From positions 1 to 64,000 of the forward strand of contig JBHJGZ010000011.1 in NCBI GenBank assembly GCA_050331295.1: a DNA stretch of 64,000 nt, read 5' to 3'. Positions 1 to 9,837 of this stretch are shown piece after piece. The first letter of the stretch is position 1; every line of letters starts with the position of its first letter. The stretch comes from Kuafuiihalomonas sp050331295 (lineage in GTDB: Bacteria; Myxococcota; Kuafuiibacteriia; Kuafuiibacteriales; Kuafuiibacteriaceae). Below the pieces are notes generated by a model. It was given only the letters and a program-made list of their open reading frames with translations, ran no database searches and had not been told where the DNA came from. Position numbers and translations under genes: made by a program.

Positions 1-1800
1 GTGCCCGAAGCCACGGCCCCTCAGCCTCGAGCACAAGCCCCTCAGCCTCGAGCACAGGCCCCTCAACCTCGAGCACAAGCCCCTCAGCCTCGAGCACAGG
101 CCCCTCAACCGCAAGCACAGGCCCCTCAGCCTCGAGGGCGAGCCCCTCAGTCGCCAGCTCCGAAGCCGCAGCCTGGACCTGCGGAGAACGGGGTTTCTTC
201 GTTCGATCTACCCCAGCTCCCGCAGTTCGATGGTTTCGACGCACCGTCTCGCGACATCCCGCCTCCGTTGAGCCCCGACCCAGCGCCGGCCCGGTCTTCG
301 GACAACCGTGGTCCAACGGGACCAACGGTACCGCCTCCTCTGAATCGCTCTGCCGCAGAGCACGAGGAACTCGACCCGGAAGAAGTCGAGGCAAACACGC
401 CCCCGGGATTCAGCTTGGTTGATAAGCTGACTCAACCCGCACCGCGTGCTGGCCGCGAGGCGCTCGAGCTCGTCGTCGCGCACCAAGGAACGGTCCAAGC
501 CAGCAGCCTGCTCCGGGACAAAGGGGAGCGGGTGGTCTTGGGTCGTCGGCATCGCAACCAGCAGATTCCGGCCGGCGGACACAAGGGCCTGCCCCTGGCG
601 AAGCTCATGGGACCCGGGAACGCCACGATTCGGGTCCCCGCCCGAGCTGAAGGCTATCTCGAACAGGATGATCGAAGGATCTCCCTCGACCAACTCAAGA
701 CCCCCGACCGCGCCGCCGGACGGAAAGCGGACGCATTCAACATTCCGGTCAAAGCGGGGGGGCACCTCTCCGTGAGCTTGGGCGAGACCGACTACCACCT
801 GCGCTTCGTAGATCTTCCCAAGATAACCGAGGATCCCCTGAAACTCGAGCTTCCGACAGAGGCTCGGTATGCCATGGGGGGTGCTGTCATCGCTCACATC
901 ATGGCGATGATGTTCGTGGCGCTGACGACGTCTCAACCCGAATTCGTCGAGCGAGCCCGCGAAGAATACGTCGAGCTCCAGATGGACGAGATCCGAGAGG
1001 TCGAGGTGGAGCCCGAACCGCCTCCGCCTCCTCCTCCAGAGCCAGAACCTGAACCGGAGCTGGAGAGACCCCCGCCGCCAAAGCCGAAGCCGAAACCCGA
1101 ACCAAAGCCCGTACGGCGACGCCGTCCACCACCCAAGGTGGCCAAGGCGGAGAATGCCGGCCCTCCGAAAGGCTCGCCCGAGAAGGTCGTGAAGAAGGCA
1201 GGTGTTCTCGGCGCTCTGGGCAAAATGAACATCGCCGCTCCCGGGAAGAAGGCGATGGTGCAAGCCGTCTCGAACGTCGACGCCGTCAAGACGCCAGGCG
1301 GCTCCAACTATCGCGTCGGCGCCTTGGTTGGAAAAACACCTTCATCGCAGGTCAGTGTCGGCGGCGGAGGCGGAGGTAAGCTCCTCACCCGCGGTAGCGC
1401 CGAGCTTCTCAAGGGAGGCTCTGGTCTTGCGAAGATCGGCACCAAAGGCGGCAAGGTTCGCGGCAAGGTCCGACGTGTCACGTCGCGGAGCCTCCAAACG
1501 CAGGGCTCCATCTCGCGAGAAGCGGTCCTCAAAGTGATCAACTCCCACATCAACGAAGTACAGTACTGCTACGAAAAGAACCTGCTCCAGGACCCCAGCT
1601 TGAAGGGTAAGGTCAACCTGGAGTGGACGATTGCCTCGAGCGGCCGTGCAACCAACGTTCGCTTGAAGAGCTCTACGCTTCGCAGTCCCGCCGTCGCCTC
1701 CTGCATCATGCAGAGCATCAAGCGATGGCAATTTCCAAGACCGACCGGTGGCAGCGTCATCATCAGCTATCCGTTCGTCTTCAGTCAGTCGGCATTTTGA
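1..1800 (+). CDS. TonB-like AgmX/PglI C-terminal domain protein (GltG/NfsG-like), 5' end probably outside window
   Basis: Likely an inner-membrane protein that reaches across the periplasm to outer-membrane partners, as GltG/GltJ (PglI/AgmX) do in myxobacterial gliding and spore-coat machines. Visible parts are a Gln/Pro/Arg/Ala repeat at residues 6-54, a globular region at about 155-283 (possibly FHA-like), one membrane segment at about 290-310, a Pro/Glu then Pro/Lys spacer at about 335-380, a Gly-rich stretch, and a C-terminal domain at about 505-599 with the paired cysteines C523 and C568 typical of AgmX/PglI C-terminal domains. The GTG at base 1 lies inside a repetitive stretch, so the true start may be upstream. 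Eleven bases separate its stop from the first beta-barrel gene. The family call is firm; GltG orthology is inferred from gene order. Confidence 0.75.
   Translation: MPEATAPQPRAQAPQPRAQAPQPRAQAPQPRAQAPQPQAQAPQPRGRAPQSPAPKPQPGPAENGVSSFDLPQLPQFDGFDAPSRDIPPPLSPDPAPARSSDNRGPTGPTVPPPLNRSAAEHEELDPEEVEANTPPGFSLVDKLTQPAPRAGREALELVVAHQGTVQASSLLRDKGERVVLGRRHRNQQIPAGGHKGLPLAKLMGPGNATIRVPARAEGYLEQDDRRISLDQLKTPDRAAGRKADAFNIPVKAGGHLSVSLGETDYHLRFVDLPKITEDPLKLELPTEARYAMGGAVIAHIMAMMFVALTTSQPEFVERAREEYVELQMDEIREVEVEPEPPPPPPPEPEPEPELERPPPPKPKPKPEPKPVRRRRPPPKVAKAENAGPPKGSPEKVVKKAGVLGALGKMNIAAPGKKAMVQAVSNVDAVKTPGGSNYRVGALVGKTPSSQVSVGGGGGGKLLTRGSAELLKGGSGLAKIGTKGGKVRGKVRRVTSRSLQTQGSISREAVLKVINSHINEVQYCYEKNLLQDPSLKGKVNLEWTIASSGRATNVRLKSSTLRSPAVASCIMQSIKRWQFPRPTGGSVIISYPFVFSQSAF
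16..162 (+). repeat. 21-bp in-frame tandem repeat in the GltG-like gene
   Basis: Six near-identical 21-bp units run from base 16 to 141, and a degenerate seventh follows to 162. Each encodes A-P-Q-P-R-A-Q or a close variant. Units differ mostly at third codon positions. The array may continue upstream of the window. Confidence 0.85.
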
Positions 1801-1811
1801 AAGGTCACTCC

Positions 1812-2519
1812 ATGCGCCGCGTCACCCGTTTCGGCTTCGTCGCAGCGGCCCTTTTTCTGGGCTCGACCCATTCGGCCCACGCCCAGGAGCAGAGCGCTTA
1901 CGACAAGCTCGCCATTCAAAAGCGAAAGTACCAGCTGGCCAACGAGCTCCGATTCTCGGTTGGAGCGCTTCCCGCCGACCCGTATCGAAAAGGCTTCTCC
2001 GTCACCCTCGCGTACACCCGTCATCTGAATGACTTCTTGGCTTGGGAGATCGTCAGCGTCTCTGGAGCCATCCTCACCCGCACCGACCTCACCGACGAAC
2101 TCGTCGAGGTCTTCGGTGCGCAGCCCACGTCTTCGGAGTTTGCGGCTCCTCGCTTCATCGCGACGACCGGCGTCGAATTCACGCCCCTTTACGGCAAGTG
2201 GAGTTTCCTCAATGGCCGTCAAGTCAACCACGCCTTCAGCGTCGGCGGTCATGCGGGCGTGATCTTTGGAAATCGTACGACCGAAGAAGAGCCCAGCCTC
2301 GACGAGATCGATATCGGTCGGACCTTGACCGATATCCGTCCATCCGTCGGCCCCGCTCTCGCCTATCGGCTTTATTTCAATCAGAACTGGTCAGCACGGA
2401 TTGACACGCGCCTCTTCGCCTCCTTTCGCCCTCCATTCGAAGATGGAGACGACTTCCAGGTCGACGCCGTGCTCCTGATCAATCTCGGGATCTCCTACAA
2501 CTTCGGAGCTGACATATGA
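1812..2519 (+). CDS. outer-membrane beta-barrel protein, GltA/NfsA-like
   Basis: A 235-residue exported protein with a signal peptide (residues 1 to about 25, ending in the A-H-A cleavage-site type) followed by alternating amphipathic strands and a C-terminal strand ending in N-F-G-A-D-I, as in small outer-membrane barrels. The start is the ATG at 1812 because the signal peptide begins there, although the frame is open upstream. It is paralogous to the next gene: the two share the order of a short N-terminal helix, a strand with V-G-A-L-P or T-G-V-I-P, an F-L-A-W-E or I-W-A-W-E motif, a V-x-x-Q-P turn and an F-x-G-K motif. Its place between a GltG-like and a GltC-like gene suggests it is one of the two barrels of a Glt/Nfs-type complex. 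Confidence 0.7.
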   Translation: MRRVTRFGFVAAALFLGSTHSAHAQEQSAYDKLAIQKRKYQLANELRFSVGALPADPYRKGFSVTLAYTRHLNDFLAWEIVSVSGAILTRTDLTDELVEVFGAQPTSSEFAAPRFIATTGVEFTPLYGKWSFLNGRQVNHAFSVGGHAGVIFGNRTTEEEPSLDEIDIGRTLTDIRPSVGPALAYRLYFNQNWSARIDTRLFASFRPPFEDGDDFQVDAVLLINLGISYNFGADI

Positions 2520-3295
2520 ACCGCGCCATTACGCTCTCTTCACTGGTCCTGGCGATGACATCCAACGCGTCCATCGCTCGGGCTGGTATTGAAGACCAAC
2601 TCAACAGCGGGGAGATCATTGCGGTCGACGAGCGTCCCTATCGACTCGTACACGAGTTTTCGGTCTCCACCGGAGTGATCCCGAACGACGCCTTCTTCGT
2701 CGGAATCTCGTTGGGCGGCGCCTACACGCTTCACCTTTCGGATATCTGGGCCTGGGAAGCGGTCAATTTTCAGTACAGCGCCAACATCAGCACGAACCTC
2801 GAAGACGAACTCCTGGACAGCTTCGAGGTACAGCCCGAACTGGAACCTCGACTGCAGTATCTTCTCACCACCTCGGCCATCGTCAGTCCCTTCTTTGGAA
2901 AGCAGGCGGTGCTCAACCGCGACGTCGTCTTCCAAGGTGTTTACTTCGCCTTGGGAGGAGGCGTGGCCAACTTCAGCGGCGATGACGAAAACAGCTTCCG
3001 CCCTCAGGCCCAATTCGGGCCCGGGGTACGCTTCTTCTTCGGACAGGTCGTCTCCGCCCGTCTGGACCTACGCGGCATCACGACGTTCGAGACCGTGGCC
3101 GAAAACCTCGACGTGGAATTCTTCTTTCACGGATTTCTTTCGATTTCCTTCAATTTCGGCACGGTCCGAGCGACGGAAATCGGTACCGAGAAGGTCGTCG
3201 ACAACACGACCGGCTTCGAAAAGCTCGATGAGCTCTACCCAGAAAGTAATCCCAACATCGTCGTGATCAAGGAGTCGGAGTCCGATGAGAAATGA
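2516..3295 (+). CDS. outer-membrane beta-barrel protein, GltB/NfsB-like
   Basis: A 259-residue exported barrel protein with a signal peptide at residues 1-23. It is a tandem paralogue of the preceding gene, aligning over most of its length but with a longer, charged C-terminal tail after the last strand. The ATG overlaps the previous stop (ATGA), which indicates translational coupling. In myxobacteria GltA and GltB (NfsA and NfsB) are likewise adjacent paired barrels that need the periplasmic TPR protein GltC, and a GltC-like gene follows here. The exact partner assignment is inference. Confidence 0.7.
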   Translation: MNRAITLSSLVLAMTSNASIARAGIEDQLNSGEIIAVDERPYRLVHEFSVSTGVIPNDAFFVGISLGGAYTLHLSDIWAWEAVNFQYSANISTNLEDELLDSFEVQPELEPRLQYLLTTSAIVSPFFGKQAVLNRDVVFQGVYFALGGGVANFSGDDENSFRPQAQFGPGVRFFFGQVVSARLDLRGITTFETVAENLDVEFFFHGFLSISFNFGTVRATEIGTEKVVDNTTGFEKLDELYPESNPNIVVIKESESDEK

Positions 3296-5045
3296 GCTCC
3301 GAATCACGGTATCACTCCTGACCGCGGCCGCCTTGTTGGCCATTCCAGCGTCCGGTTGGTCCCAAGGCGACGATGAGTTCGAAGACTTCGAGCTGCCGGA
3401 GGACATGGAAGAAGACTTCTCCATGCCGGAAGATGCCGAGGATGAGTTCGAGACCTTCGAGTCGTTCGACGACCTGCCAGCCGAGCCGCCGCCGCCCATT
3501 CCCGAGCCGACGCCGGCCCCGCAGCCGTCTGCCCCTCCGGCGACGACACCACCACCACCCGCTGCCCCGGCCGGAGCCGGCGCGGCTTCCATCGGTGCGG
3601 TCGAGAAGGCGGCTGAAGGTGCTCAGGTATCGGCGGACGAATCTGACGACGGGCGGCGACGACCTACCGCTGCTCCAGAACGGTTCGAAGAGGGTCTTCG
3701 AGCGTTCTATTCAGACGACTATAAGAACGCGGCGTCCGTCATGTACGACTACGTCGCTACCAACGATAGCTCGGTCGAGAACTACGAATGGGCCGAGTAT
3801 TTCCTCGGCTTGTCTTTGGCCCGGATGGACTTCAACCACGCGGCAGCCGAGTACCTCTACAACGTCGCAAAGAATCGAACTCGTCCCGAGATTCTTCCGG
3901 AGGCCCTGATCGAGATCGAAAAGCTCATGGAGATGCCCCACGACGAGCGACTCCTGGAAGAAAAGCTCATCGTCGACAGTGACTTTGGCTACTTGCCGGA
4001 CTACATCGCGTCCTTCGTCCGCTACCATCAGGGGCTGGCCGACCTCCGAGCGGGCCGCGTCGAATGGGCGAAGAAGCTGTTCGACACCATCGACGAAGAG
4101 GACCGCTATAAGCCCAAGGCCATCTACGCCTTGGCGGTGGAGCGCCTCAAGAAGAAGAAGGATCCCCAGGCAGTGCGTTTGTTTCGCCTCGCCCTCGCGC
4201 ACCCAGAGGCAGACCGAGAGCTTCGAAACCTCTGCCGGCTCGCCTTGGCTCGAGTCCTCTACGAACGTGAGGAGTACAAGGACGCTCTCAAGATCTACAA
4301 CTCGGTGGAAGTTCCCGAGCTTTCGGTATCCGAGGCCTCGCTCTTCCTAGAGAAAGCTTGGACCAGTTACTGGCTTCGAGACTTCCGAAAGACGATGGGA
4401 ATTCTTTACGCTCTAGAAGCTCCGAGCTATCGAGACTTCTATGCGCCTGAGAAGTTTCTCTTGCGTTCCCTTCTCTATACCAATCTCTGCCACTACATCC
4501 CCGCCAAGCGTGAAATCCGCCGGTTCCGGTTTCGCTACGAATCTCCCCTCGAGAACATCCGGGATCGCATCGACTTGAAAGAGGACAGTGTGCTTCGGCG
4601 TGCGGCCTTGCAGGACGGTCGCATCGGTCGGATGGCGGATTTTCGGCGGATGCTGGCCCGAGAGGCAGACCGAATCGACTTGGTGGGCGGCTCCTGGCTT
4701 ACCACCGGTCTCGACGAGCAGCTTCGGACCATCTATCGGCTAGCCTCTCAGAAGGCGGATCTCCGCCTCAACGCTGCGTTGTCGGCCGAAGCGCGCCGTC
4801 ACGCCGAGGAGCTCGTGGAGTTCGAAGAGCAGATGTATCTCCTCGACTATGAAGTTGGTCTCGCCATCTATCGTAGGCTTCGTAAAGAAGATGCTCGTCG
4901 GCAAACCGAAGACGACGATCTGTCGATTCCGGCGGCCGGCGATAAGGTCTATTTCGCGTTTCAGGATGAATTCTGGAACGATGAGCTGAGTCAGTACGAT
5001 TTCTTCATCGAGAATCGTTGCTTCGATGCGGGAGGCGCCCAGTGA
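3285..5045 (+). CDS. periplasmic TPR protein, GltC/NfsC-like
   Basis: A 586-residue exported protein. It has a signal peptide at about 1-27, a very acidic Asp/Glu-rich segment (about 28-65), a Pro/Ala linker (about 66-105) and then helical TPR-type repeats to the end. It starts inside the end of the preceding gene, behind a GGAG ribosome-binding site at 3271-3274. It probably acts as a periplasmic scaffold for the two barrels encoded just upstream, as GltC does in Myxococcus (known of the family; not shown here). No catalytic motif is visible. Confidence 0.65.
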   Translation: MRNELRITVSLLTAAALLAIPASGWSQGDDEFEDFELPEDMEEDFSMPEDAEDEFETFESFDDLPAEPPPPIPEPTPAPQPSAPPATTPPPPAAPAGAGAASIGAVEKAAEGAQVSADESDDGRRRPTAAPERFEEGLRAFYSDDYKNAASVMYDYVATNDSSVENYEWAEYFLGLSLARMDFNHAAAEYLYNVAKNRTRPEILPEALIEIEKLMEMPHDERLLEEKLIVDSDFGYLPDYIASFVRYHQGLADLRAGRVEWAKKLFDTIDEEDRYKPKAIYALAVERLKKKKDPQAVRLFRLALAHPEADRELRNLCRLALARVLYEREEYKDALKIYNSVEVPELSVSEASLFLEKAWTSYWLRDFRKTMGILYALEAPSYRDFYAPEKFLLRSLLYTNLCHYIPAKREIRRFRFRYESPLENIRDRIDLKEDSVLRRAALQDGRIGRMADFRRMLAREADRIDLVGGSWLTTGLDEQLRTIYRLASQKADLRLNAALSAEARRHAEELVEFEEQMYLLDYEVGLAIYRRLRKEDARRQTEDDDLSIPAAGDKVYFAFQDEFWNDELSQYDFFIENRCFDAGGAQ

Positions 5046-8000
5046 AGCCGCTCCATCTCCCCCGACGCCTCGACGCCTCGACGTCCCTCTGGGGAACGGG
5101 CGCCGCGTCAAAATGCCTGAAACGGACAGCGTTGCGAAGACGCTCCGCTCGGCGGACGGTCGCCTGGCTCTCGGCCTTGGTCTTGATTCTGAGCACACCT
5201 TCTACGCTTCGAGCTCAGGTTCCCGGCTCAGAAGGCTTTCGAACCCAGACTCAACAGCGTGAGGAGCTGATCGAAAAGCTCCGCCGAGACATCTCCAAGG
5301 TGGCGCACTCCGTCGAAGTCACCCAAGAACTGATCAGTCGTTCCCGGGGCGCCCCGTTCCTGCCAGATATCTATCTTCGCTTGGCCGAGCTTTACGTCGA
5401 GCAGGCCCGTTACGAATTCTACTTGGTCCATGAAGAGCGCGGTGAAACAGCCAAGGGTTCTGCAGTCGCTCCTACCGCCCGGCTCCTGAAAGAAAAGGCG
5501 GTCGAGACCTATCAGCGCATCCTGCTGGACTTCCCAAACTACGATTCAAACGACCAGGTGCTGTTCTTCATGGCCCACGAGTTCCGAGAGCTCGGTCAGT
5601 ACGACGAGATGATAGCTACCTACGAGAAGCTCGTTTCGAAATACCCGAAGAGTGAGCTCGTGTTGGATGCGTATCTGGTTCTGGGCGACTATCGATTCGA
5701 CAAGCAGGATCTCGCCGGCGCTCAGGGCTACTATCAGAAGATTCTCGACCAGCCCAAGAGCCCCACCCATGGTTTGGCCCACTTCAAGATGGGCTGGGTC
5801 CATCTCAATCGATTGGACTACAAAGCCGCCTTCGTACAGTTCGAGCAGGCCGCAAAGGTGAGCGACGACTCCCTGCCCAACAGCAACCGGGCGTCCGAAG
5901 CCGCAGGGATCAACGTGAAGCGAGAGGCGCTGACCGACCTGGCCTATGCGTACACCGAGGTCCGTCCCCCGAAGGGCGCCCTCAAGTATTTCCGGAGGCT
6001 TTCGTCCTCCCGCAACATGTACCTGCTGGCACTCGAGAAGTTGGGGAAGCGATACTTCGTCAAGACCAACTACGAGGCAGCTTCAATGGTCTATCGCGAG
6101 ATCACGAGGCTGTCGTACGACGCGGAAACCAGCTTGGACTACGGCTCACGAATCTATGAATCCGACACCAAGGGCGTGAACTACGCTCGCGTCCACAGCG
6201 ATGTCGAAGCCATGCTGGACGCGCTCGATGACTATCGATTCGACTGGCGTGTCCCCAAGGCCCAACGAGAAGCTGCGCAGAAGGACTTCGAGCTGTACGC
6301 ACGAGACCTCTCCACGAAGTCACAAGACCGTCTGTTGAAAAGAAACCCAGGCAAGTACGGGCCGCGTGTCGCGGCCGCCTATCGGCGCTATCTTGACTCG
6401 TTTCCAGAGAGCAGTAGCTACCGAGACATCGTGCAGAACCTCGCAGACACGCTGTTCGAAGCCAAAGCCTACCTAGACGCCGGTGACCGATTCGAGGAGG
6501 CTGCAATCCTCGTTGCAGACGATTCACGGCTCTTGGAAGAGAATCTTTACAACGCGTGTGCGTCGTTCCACGAGGCATTGCGCAGCGATGGGGAACGCCT
6601 GCCCCGGTTCGACCGAATCTGGGCCCAGCAAGGGCTGATCCGGAACGGCATCTCGTATGTTGAGACCTTTCCGAAGTCGGCTCGGGTCCCCACCATCAAG
6701 CTCAACATTGGAAAAAGCTACTTCCAGGGCGGCGACTTCGACAAAGCCATTGGTGTATTCGAAGAATACATCGCCACCTACCCTACTCACCAGGATGCGA
6801 CCTCGGTCGCCGAGTTGATCCTGGACGCCTACGCCCAAGAACAGGACTTCGCCGGGATGTCGGAGGCGGCCAAGCGCCTCGCCGCGAACAGTCGTCTCGG
6901 GAACGATTCATTCCGCCGACGTTTGCTCAATACCGCCCAGTCGGCCGAAGAGCGTCAGATCGGAGAAGTCATCCTCACCGCCTCCGCCAACAAACAAGCG
7001 GGTGGAGACGCGGGGGAAAAACTCAAGTCGTTCTGGGAACAGAATCGAGATTCGCCGGTCGCAGAGAAGACGCTGTACACGGCGTTCGTTCAGTACAAAG
7101 AAGCTCGCGACTTCGACAAGACTTTCGAGACCGGCAATCAGTTCATCGGCGCCTATCCTCAATCCCAATACCTCGGGGATGTGTTTGGTACGCTGGCAAG
7201 CTTCACTTCTCAGACCGGGGACTACGAAGAGGCCGCGGTGTATCTCGAAGAGTTCTATAAACGCTTCCCCAGGGATTCATCCGCTCAACGCATGCTGGCG
7301 CAAGCCGCCCGCATCAAGGAGCTGATCGGAGATCATCGCGGCGCCATCGGCGCGTACCGAGAGCTCCTCGGGGTAGTTCGGGCCCGCGACCAACGATCGG
7401 AATACGCGGCCGCCATGTTGGAATCGTACGAAGCCTTGGGCGATTGGGCCGGCATGAAGGCAGCAGCTCGAGACGTTCTGGCCCAGGATCGGTCCAACGT
7501 CCGGGCTCATCTGATGCTGGGTCTGGCCAACCAGAAGACGGGCGATGTCACTCGTTCGGTCCAAAACTACCGGGCTGCCATCAACGCCGCGGGTCGTTCA
7601 TCCTCGGAACAGGTGCAGGACGACGCAGCGCGAGCAGCCTTTCTCTTGGGCGACGTCGTGTTCAAGCAGTACGAACAAATCGGCGTCGATGGTGACGCGC
7701 AGGCCGCGGTGCAGGCGAAAGCAGAGCTGCTCAATGAGCTGGAAGAGGTCATGGTGCAAGCAGTCGGCTTCAATCGAGGCGAATGGGCGGTCGCGGCTCT
7801 CCATCGAGTAGCCCTCGCCTACCAGCAGTTTGCCCGCTTCTTGGACGAGTCACCGGTACCTCCGGAACTGAGCCCCGAAGAAGTCACGCAATACCGAACG
7901 TTGGTGGCACAACAATCGCAGGCCATTTCAGACAAGAGCGAAGAGTATTTCAGGACCTGCGTTTCCAAGGCCCGCCAGCTAAAGGTGTTCACTGGGGCTG

Positions 8001-8467
8001 TACTCGGATGTGTTCAACGCAGCCCCGAAGTCCGCGTCGCCGGCGTGGCCTCCGGTTCTGGCGCACCTGCTCAAACCAAGGACGAACTCCAGACTCGCTT
8101 GACCAAGGATCCGAAAGACGTGGAGGCGATCGGCAGCTTGGCCGATTACTTCTTGGCCGCCAACGAACCGGCCAAGGCAAAGCTCATGGCGATTCGCGGC
8201 CTAGAGATCGACGAGAGGAGCCCGCGCTTTCACAATCAGGTGGGGATGGCGGACCTTCTGATGGGCAAACCTCAGGAGGCCTACTTCGAATTTCAGAAGG
8301 CCGCCGATCTTGGGCACGCCTATGCATCCGCCAACCTGGTAGCGCTGATGGTGGATTTTGGAGACTACGACGGAGCCGCGAAGCTTGCGCGCAGCGTTGA
8401 CGATGTACCGCCTCGCGCTCCCGACCTTCACCCGGCCGCGCCGACCGCGTTGGCCCAGGTACAGTGA
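5042..8467 (+). CDS. large periplasmic TPR protein, GltD/AgmU/NfsD-like
   Basis: About 1141 residues. It has a basic N-terminus, a hydrophobic export segment (about 41-58 ending L-R-A-Q) and more than fifteen TPR-like helical hairpins spanning nearly the whole chain. The chosen start is the GTG at 5042, overlapping the previous stop as GTGA; an ATG at 5018 in the same frame is the alternative. Length, architecture and position after a GltC-like gene match GltD/AgmU and NfsD (about 1200 residues, periplasmic, TPR). Its likely role is to link the inner-membrane GltG-like protein to the outer-membrane barrels. Confidence 0.65.
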   Translation: MKPLHLPRRLDASTSLWGTGAASKCLKRTALRRRSARRTVAWLSALVLILSTPSTLRAQVPGSEGFRTQTQQREELIEKLRRDISKVAHSVEVTQELISRSRGAPFLPDIYLRLAELYVEQARYEFYLVHEERGETAKGSAVAPTARLLKEKAVETYQRILLDFPNYDSNDQVLFFMAHEFRELGQYDEMIATYEKLVSKYPKSELVLDAYLVLGDYRFDKQDLAGAQGYYQKILDQPKSPTHGLAHFKMGWVHLNRLDYKAAFVQFEQAAKVSDDSLPNSNRASEAAGINVKREALTDLAYAYTEVRPPKGALKYFRRLSSSRNMYLLALEKLGKRYFVKTNYEAASMVYREITRLSYDAETSLDYGSRIYESDTKGVNYARVHSDVEAMLDALDDYRFDWRVPKAQREAAQKDFELYARDLSTKSQDRLLKRNPGKYGPRVAAAYRRYLDSFPESSSYRDIVQNLADTLFEAKAYLDAGDRFEEAAILVADDSRLLEENLYNACASFHEALRSDGERLPRFDRIWAQQGLIRNGISYVETFPKSARVPTIKLNIGKSYFQGGDFDKAIGVFEEYIATYPTHQDATSVAELILDAYAQEQDFAGMSEAAKRLAANSRLGNDSFRRRLLNTAQSAEERQIGEVILTASANKQAGGDAGEKLKSFWEQNRDSPVAEKTLYTAFVQYKEARDFDKTFETGNQFIGAYPQSQYLGDVFGTLASFTSQTGDYEEAAVYLEEFYKRFPRDSSAQRMLAQAARIKELIGDHRGAIGAYRELLGVVRARDQRSEYAAAMLESYEALGDWAGMKAAARDVLAQDRSNVRAHLMLGLANQKTGDVTRSVQNYRAAINAAGRSSSEQVQDDAARAAFLLGDVVFKQYEQIGVDGDAQAAVQAKAELLNELEEVMVQAVGFNRGEWAVAALHRVALAYQQFARFLDESPVPPELSPEEVTQYRTLVAQQSQAISDKSEEYFRTCVSKARQLKVFTGAVLGCVQRSPEVRVAGVASGSGAPAQTKDELQTRLTKDPKDVEAIGSLADYFLAANEPAKAKLMAIRGLEIDERSPRFHNQVGMADLLMGKPQEAYFEFQKAADLGHAYASANLVALMVDFGDYDGAAKLARSVDDVPPRAPDLHPAAPTALAQVQ

Positions 8468-9837
8468 GGACATTCGTGAAGCGATACGGAGCAATCATCG
8501 CCCTGCTGATTGGATGTAGCTCGGAGAGCGGGGGCACGGACCCGACGATGCGAGACATGGCCACAGCCTCCGACATGAGCACACCCACCGGAGGCCTCGA
8601 GTTCGATTTCGAGATCATCGATGGTCTCGGGACCGCGTCAGAAGTCGGAGACTTGGCAACCGCTCGGGTCGATTCGGATGGCCTGCCTTCGGTGGCCTAT
8701 GGGTTCCTCGAGCAGGTCAATCAGACCGATTTTCTTCGGACCATCCGCTTCGCCCAGAGGAGCAGCGATGGCACGTGGTCCATCGAAACCGTGGTGGAGC
8801 CAGGCCAGAACGAACCCGACGACGAGACGGACCTCTTGCTGCGCGGCCAGGGCCTCGGCTTTGATTTCGTCAGCGGAGAGCCCGTGGTTGCCTACCTCGG
8901 AGGCGATGACGATGCTCCGCCTCCCGACCCGGCTGACGGGGCATCGGACCTCATGGTTTCCGAACGGTCCAATGGTGTCTGGAACGAGCGCTTGATCGCC
9001 AACGACTCGAATCGAGGTGAGGACTGCTCGGCCCTCGGCATTCAGAACTACTGTGTTCAAGGCACCGTAGTCGGTTTCCATCCTGCCTTGGCCAGCGTGG
9101 GGAGCGGGTTTGCAGTCGCCTTTCGAGACCAGCATTTCAACTTCGCGGACGAGGACTTCCGGCGGGCGGACTTGGAGCTGATTCGAGAGGGCCCGAGCCC
9201 ATTGGAGACGGCCGTGGACATCGCGCGGTCTGGAGGATTGTTCAACAGCATCACGCGATTCAGCGGATTCAGGGTTGCGGTCGCCTACTACCTGGACGAG
9301 CCCCCCGAAGACCTCGACAATCTGGGGATCTGGGTCGCTGTAGAAGGCACCGACGGCAACTTCACGCTGACCCAGGTGGACTCCGTGAGCACCGTCCACC
9401 GCACCAGCATCGCCACGAACCCCATCGACGGAACGCTCTGGCTCGCCTACTTCGACCGCGACAACGAAGACCTGGTGGTCGCCAACTCCGATGACGAAGG
9501 CGCGACATGGACCGTCGAAAGGGTATCCGAAGGCGGGAGTACCGGCCTCTACCCGAGCGTAGGCTTTGACGGCCAAGGTCGAGTCGTCGTGGCCCATACT
9601 TTCTGTGGCCCAGCTGGAGACCTCGATTGCCCGGGCGGCCTGACCGACCAGAGTGAGGTTCGAATCGCCCGTCTCGAGAGCACCGGTTGGGAAACCTACA
9701 TGGTGGACGATGGGCAAGGCCAAGGCTTCGTGGGCGAGCACAACGGTCTGGTGGTCTTCGGCCCGGACCAGCGCCTCGGCGTCGTCTTCAGAGACGTTCG
9801 AAACAACGACCTCCTCTTTTCTTTGGAAATCCCGTGA
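8464..9837 (+). CDS. lipoprotein with BNR/Asp-box-type beta-propeller
   Basis: A predicted lipoprotein with an L-I-G-C lipobox followed by a Ser/Gly/Thr-rich tether. The rest (about 430 residues) has repeated V-A-Y or V-A-F strand motifs and one Asp-box-like S-D-D-E-G-A-T-W turn, as in sialidase-type propellers. No sialidase active-site arginine triad could be recognised, so a binding or structural role is more likely than hydrolysis. The start GTG at 8464 overlaps the preceding stop; GTG at 8476 is an alternative that gives a shorter signal peptide. It is the sixth gene of the Glt/Nfs-like operon and may be an accessory surface subunit. Confidence 0.6.
   Translation: MRTFVKRYGAIIALLIGCSSESGGTDPTMRDMATASDMSTPTGGLEFDFEIIDGLGTASEVGDLATARVDSDGLPSVAYGFLEQVNQTDFLRTIRFAQRSSDGTWSIETVVEPGQNEPDDETDLLLRGQGLGFDFVSGEPVVAYLGGDDDAPPPDPADGASDLMVSERSNGVWNERLIANDSNRGEDCSALGIQNYCVQGTVVGFHPALASVGSGFAVAFRDQHFNFADEDFRRADLELIREGPSPLETAVDIARSGGLFNSITRFSGFRVAVAYYLDEPPEDLDNLGIWVAVEGTDGNFTLTQVDSVSTVHRTSIATNPIDGTLWLAYFDRDNEDLVVANSDDEGATWTVERVSEGGSTGLYPSVGFDGQGRVVVAHTFCGPAGDLDCPGGLTDQSEVRIARLESTGWETYMVDDGQGQGFVGEHNGLVVFGPDQRLGVVFRDVRNNDLLFSLEIP

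Noticed and set aside
16..162. Possible CRISPR array
   Set aside because: The repeats are directly adjacent without spacers, encode an in-frame peptide repeat, and no cas genes are present. The same applies to 61841-61930.
208..1263. A 351-codon frame opposite the GltG-like gene
   Set aside because: It arises from the Pro-rich coding repeats of the real gene and shows no domain pattern.
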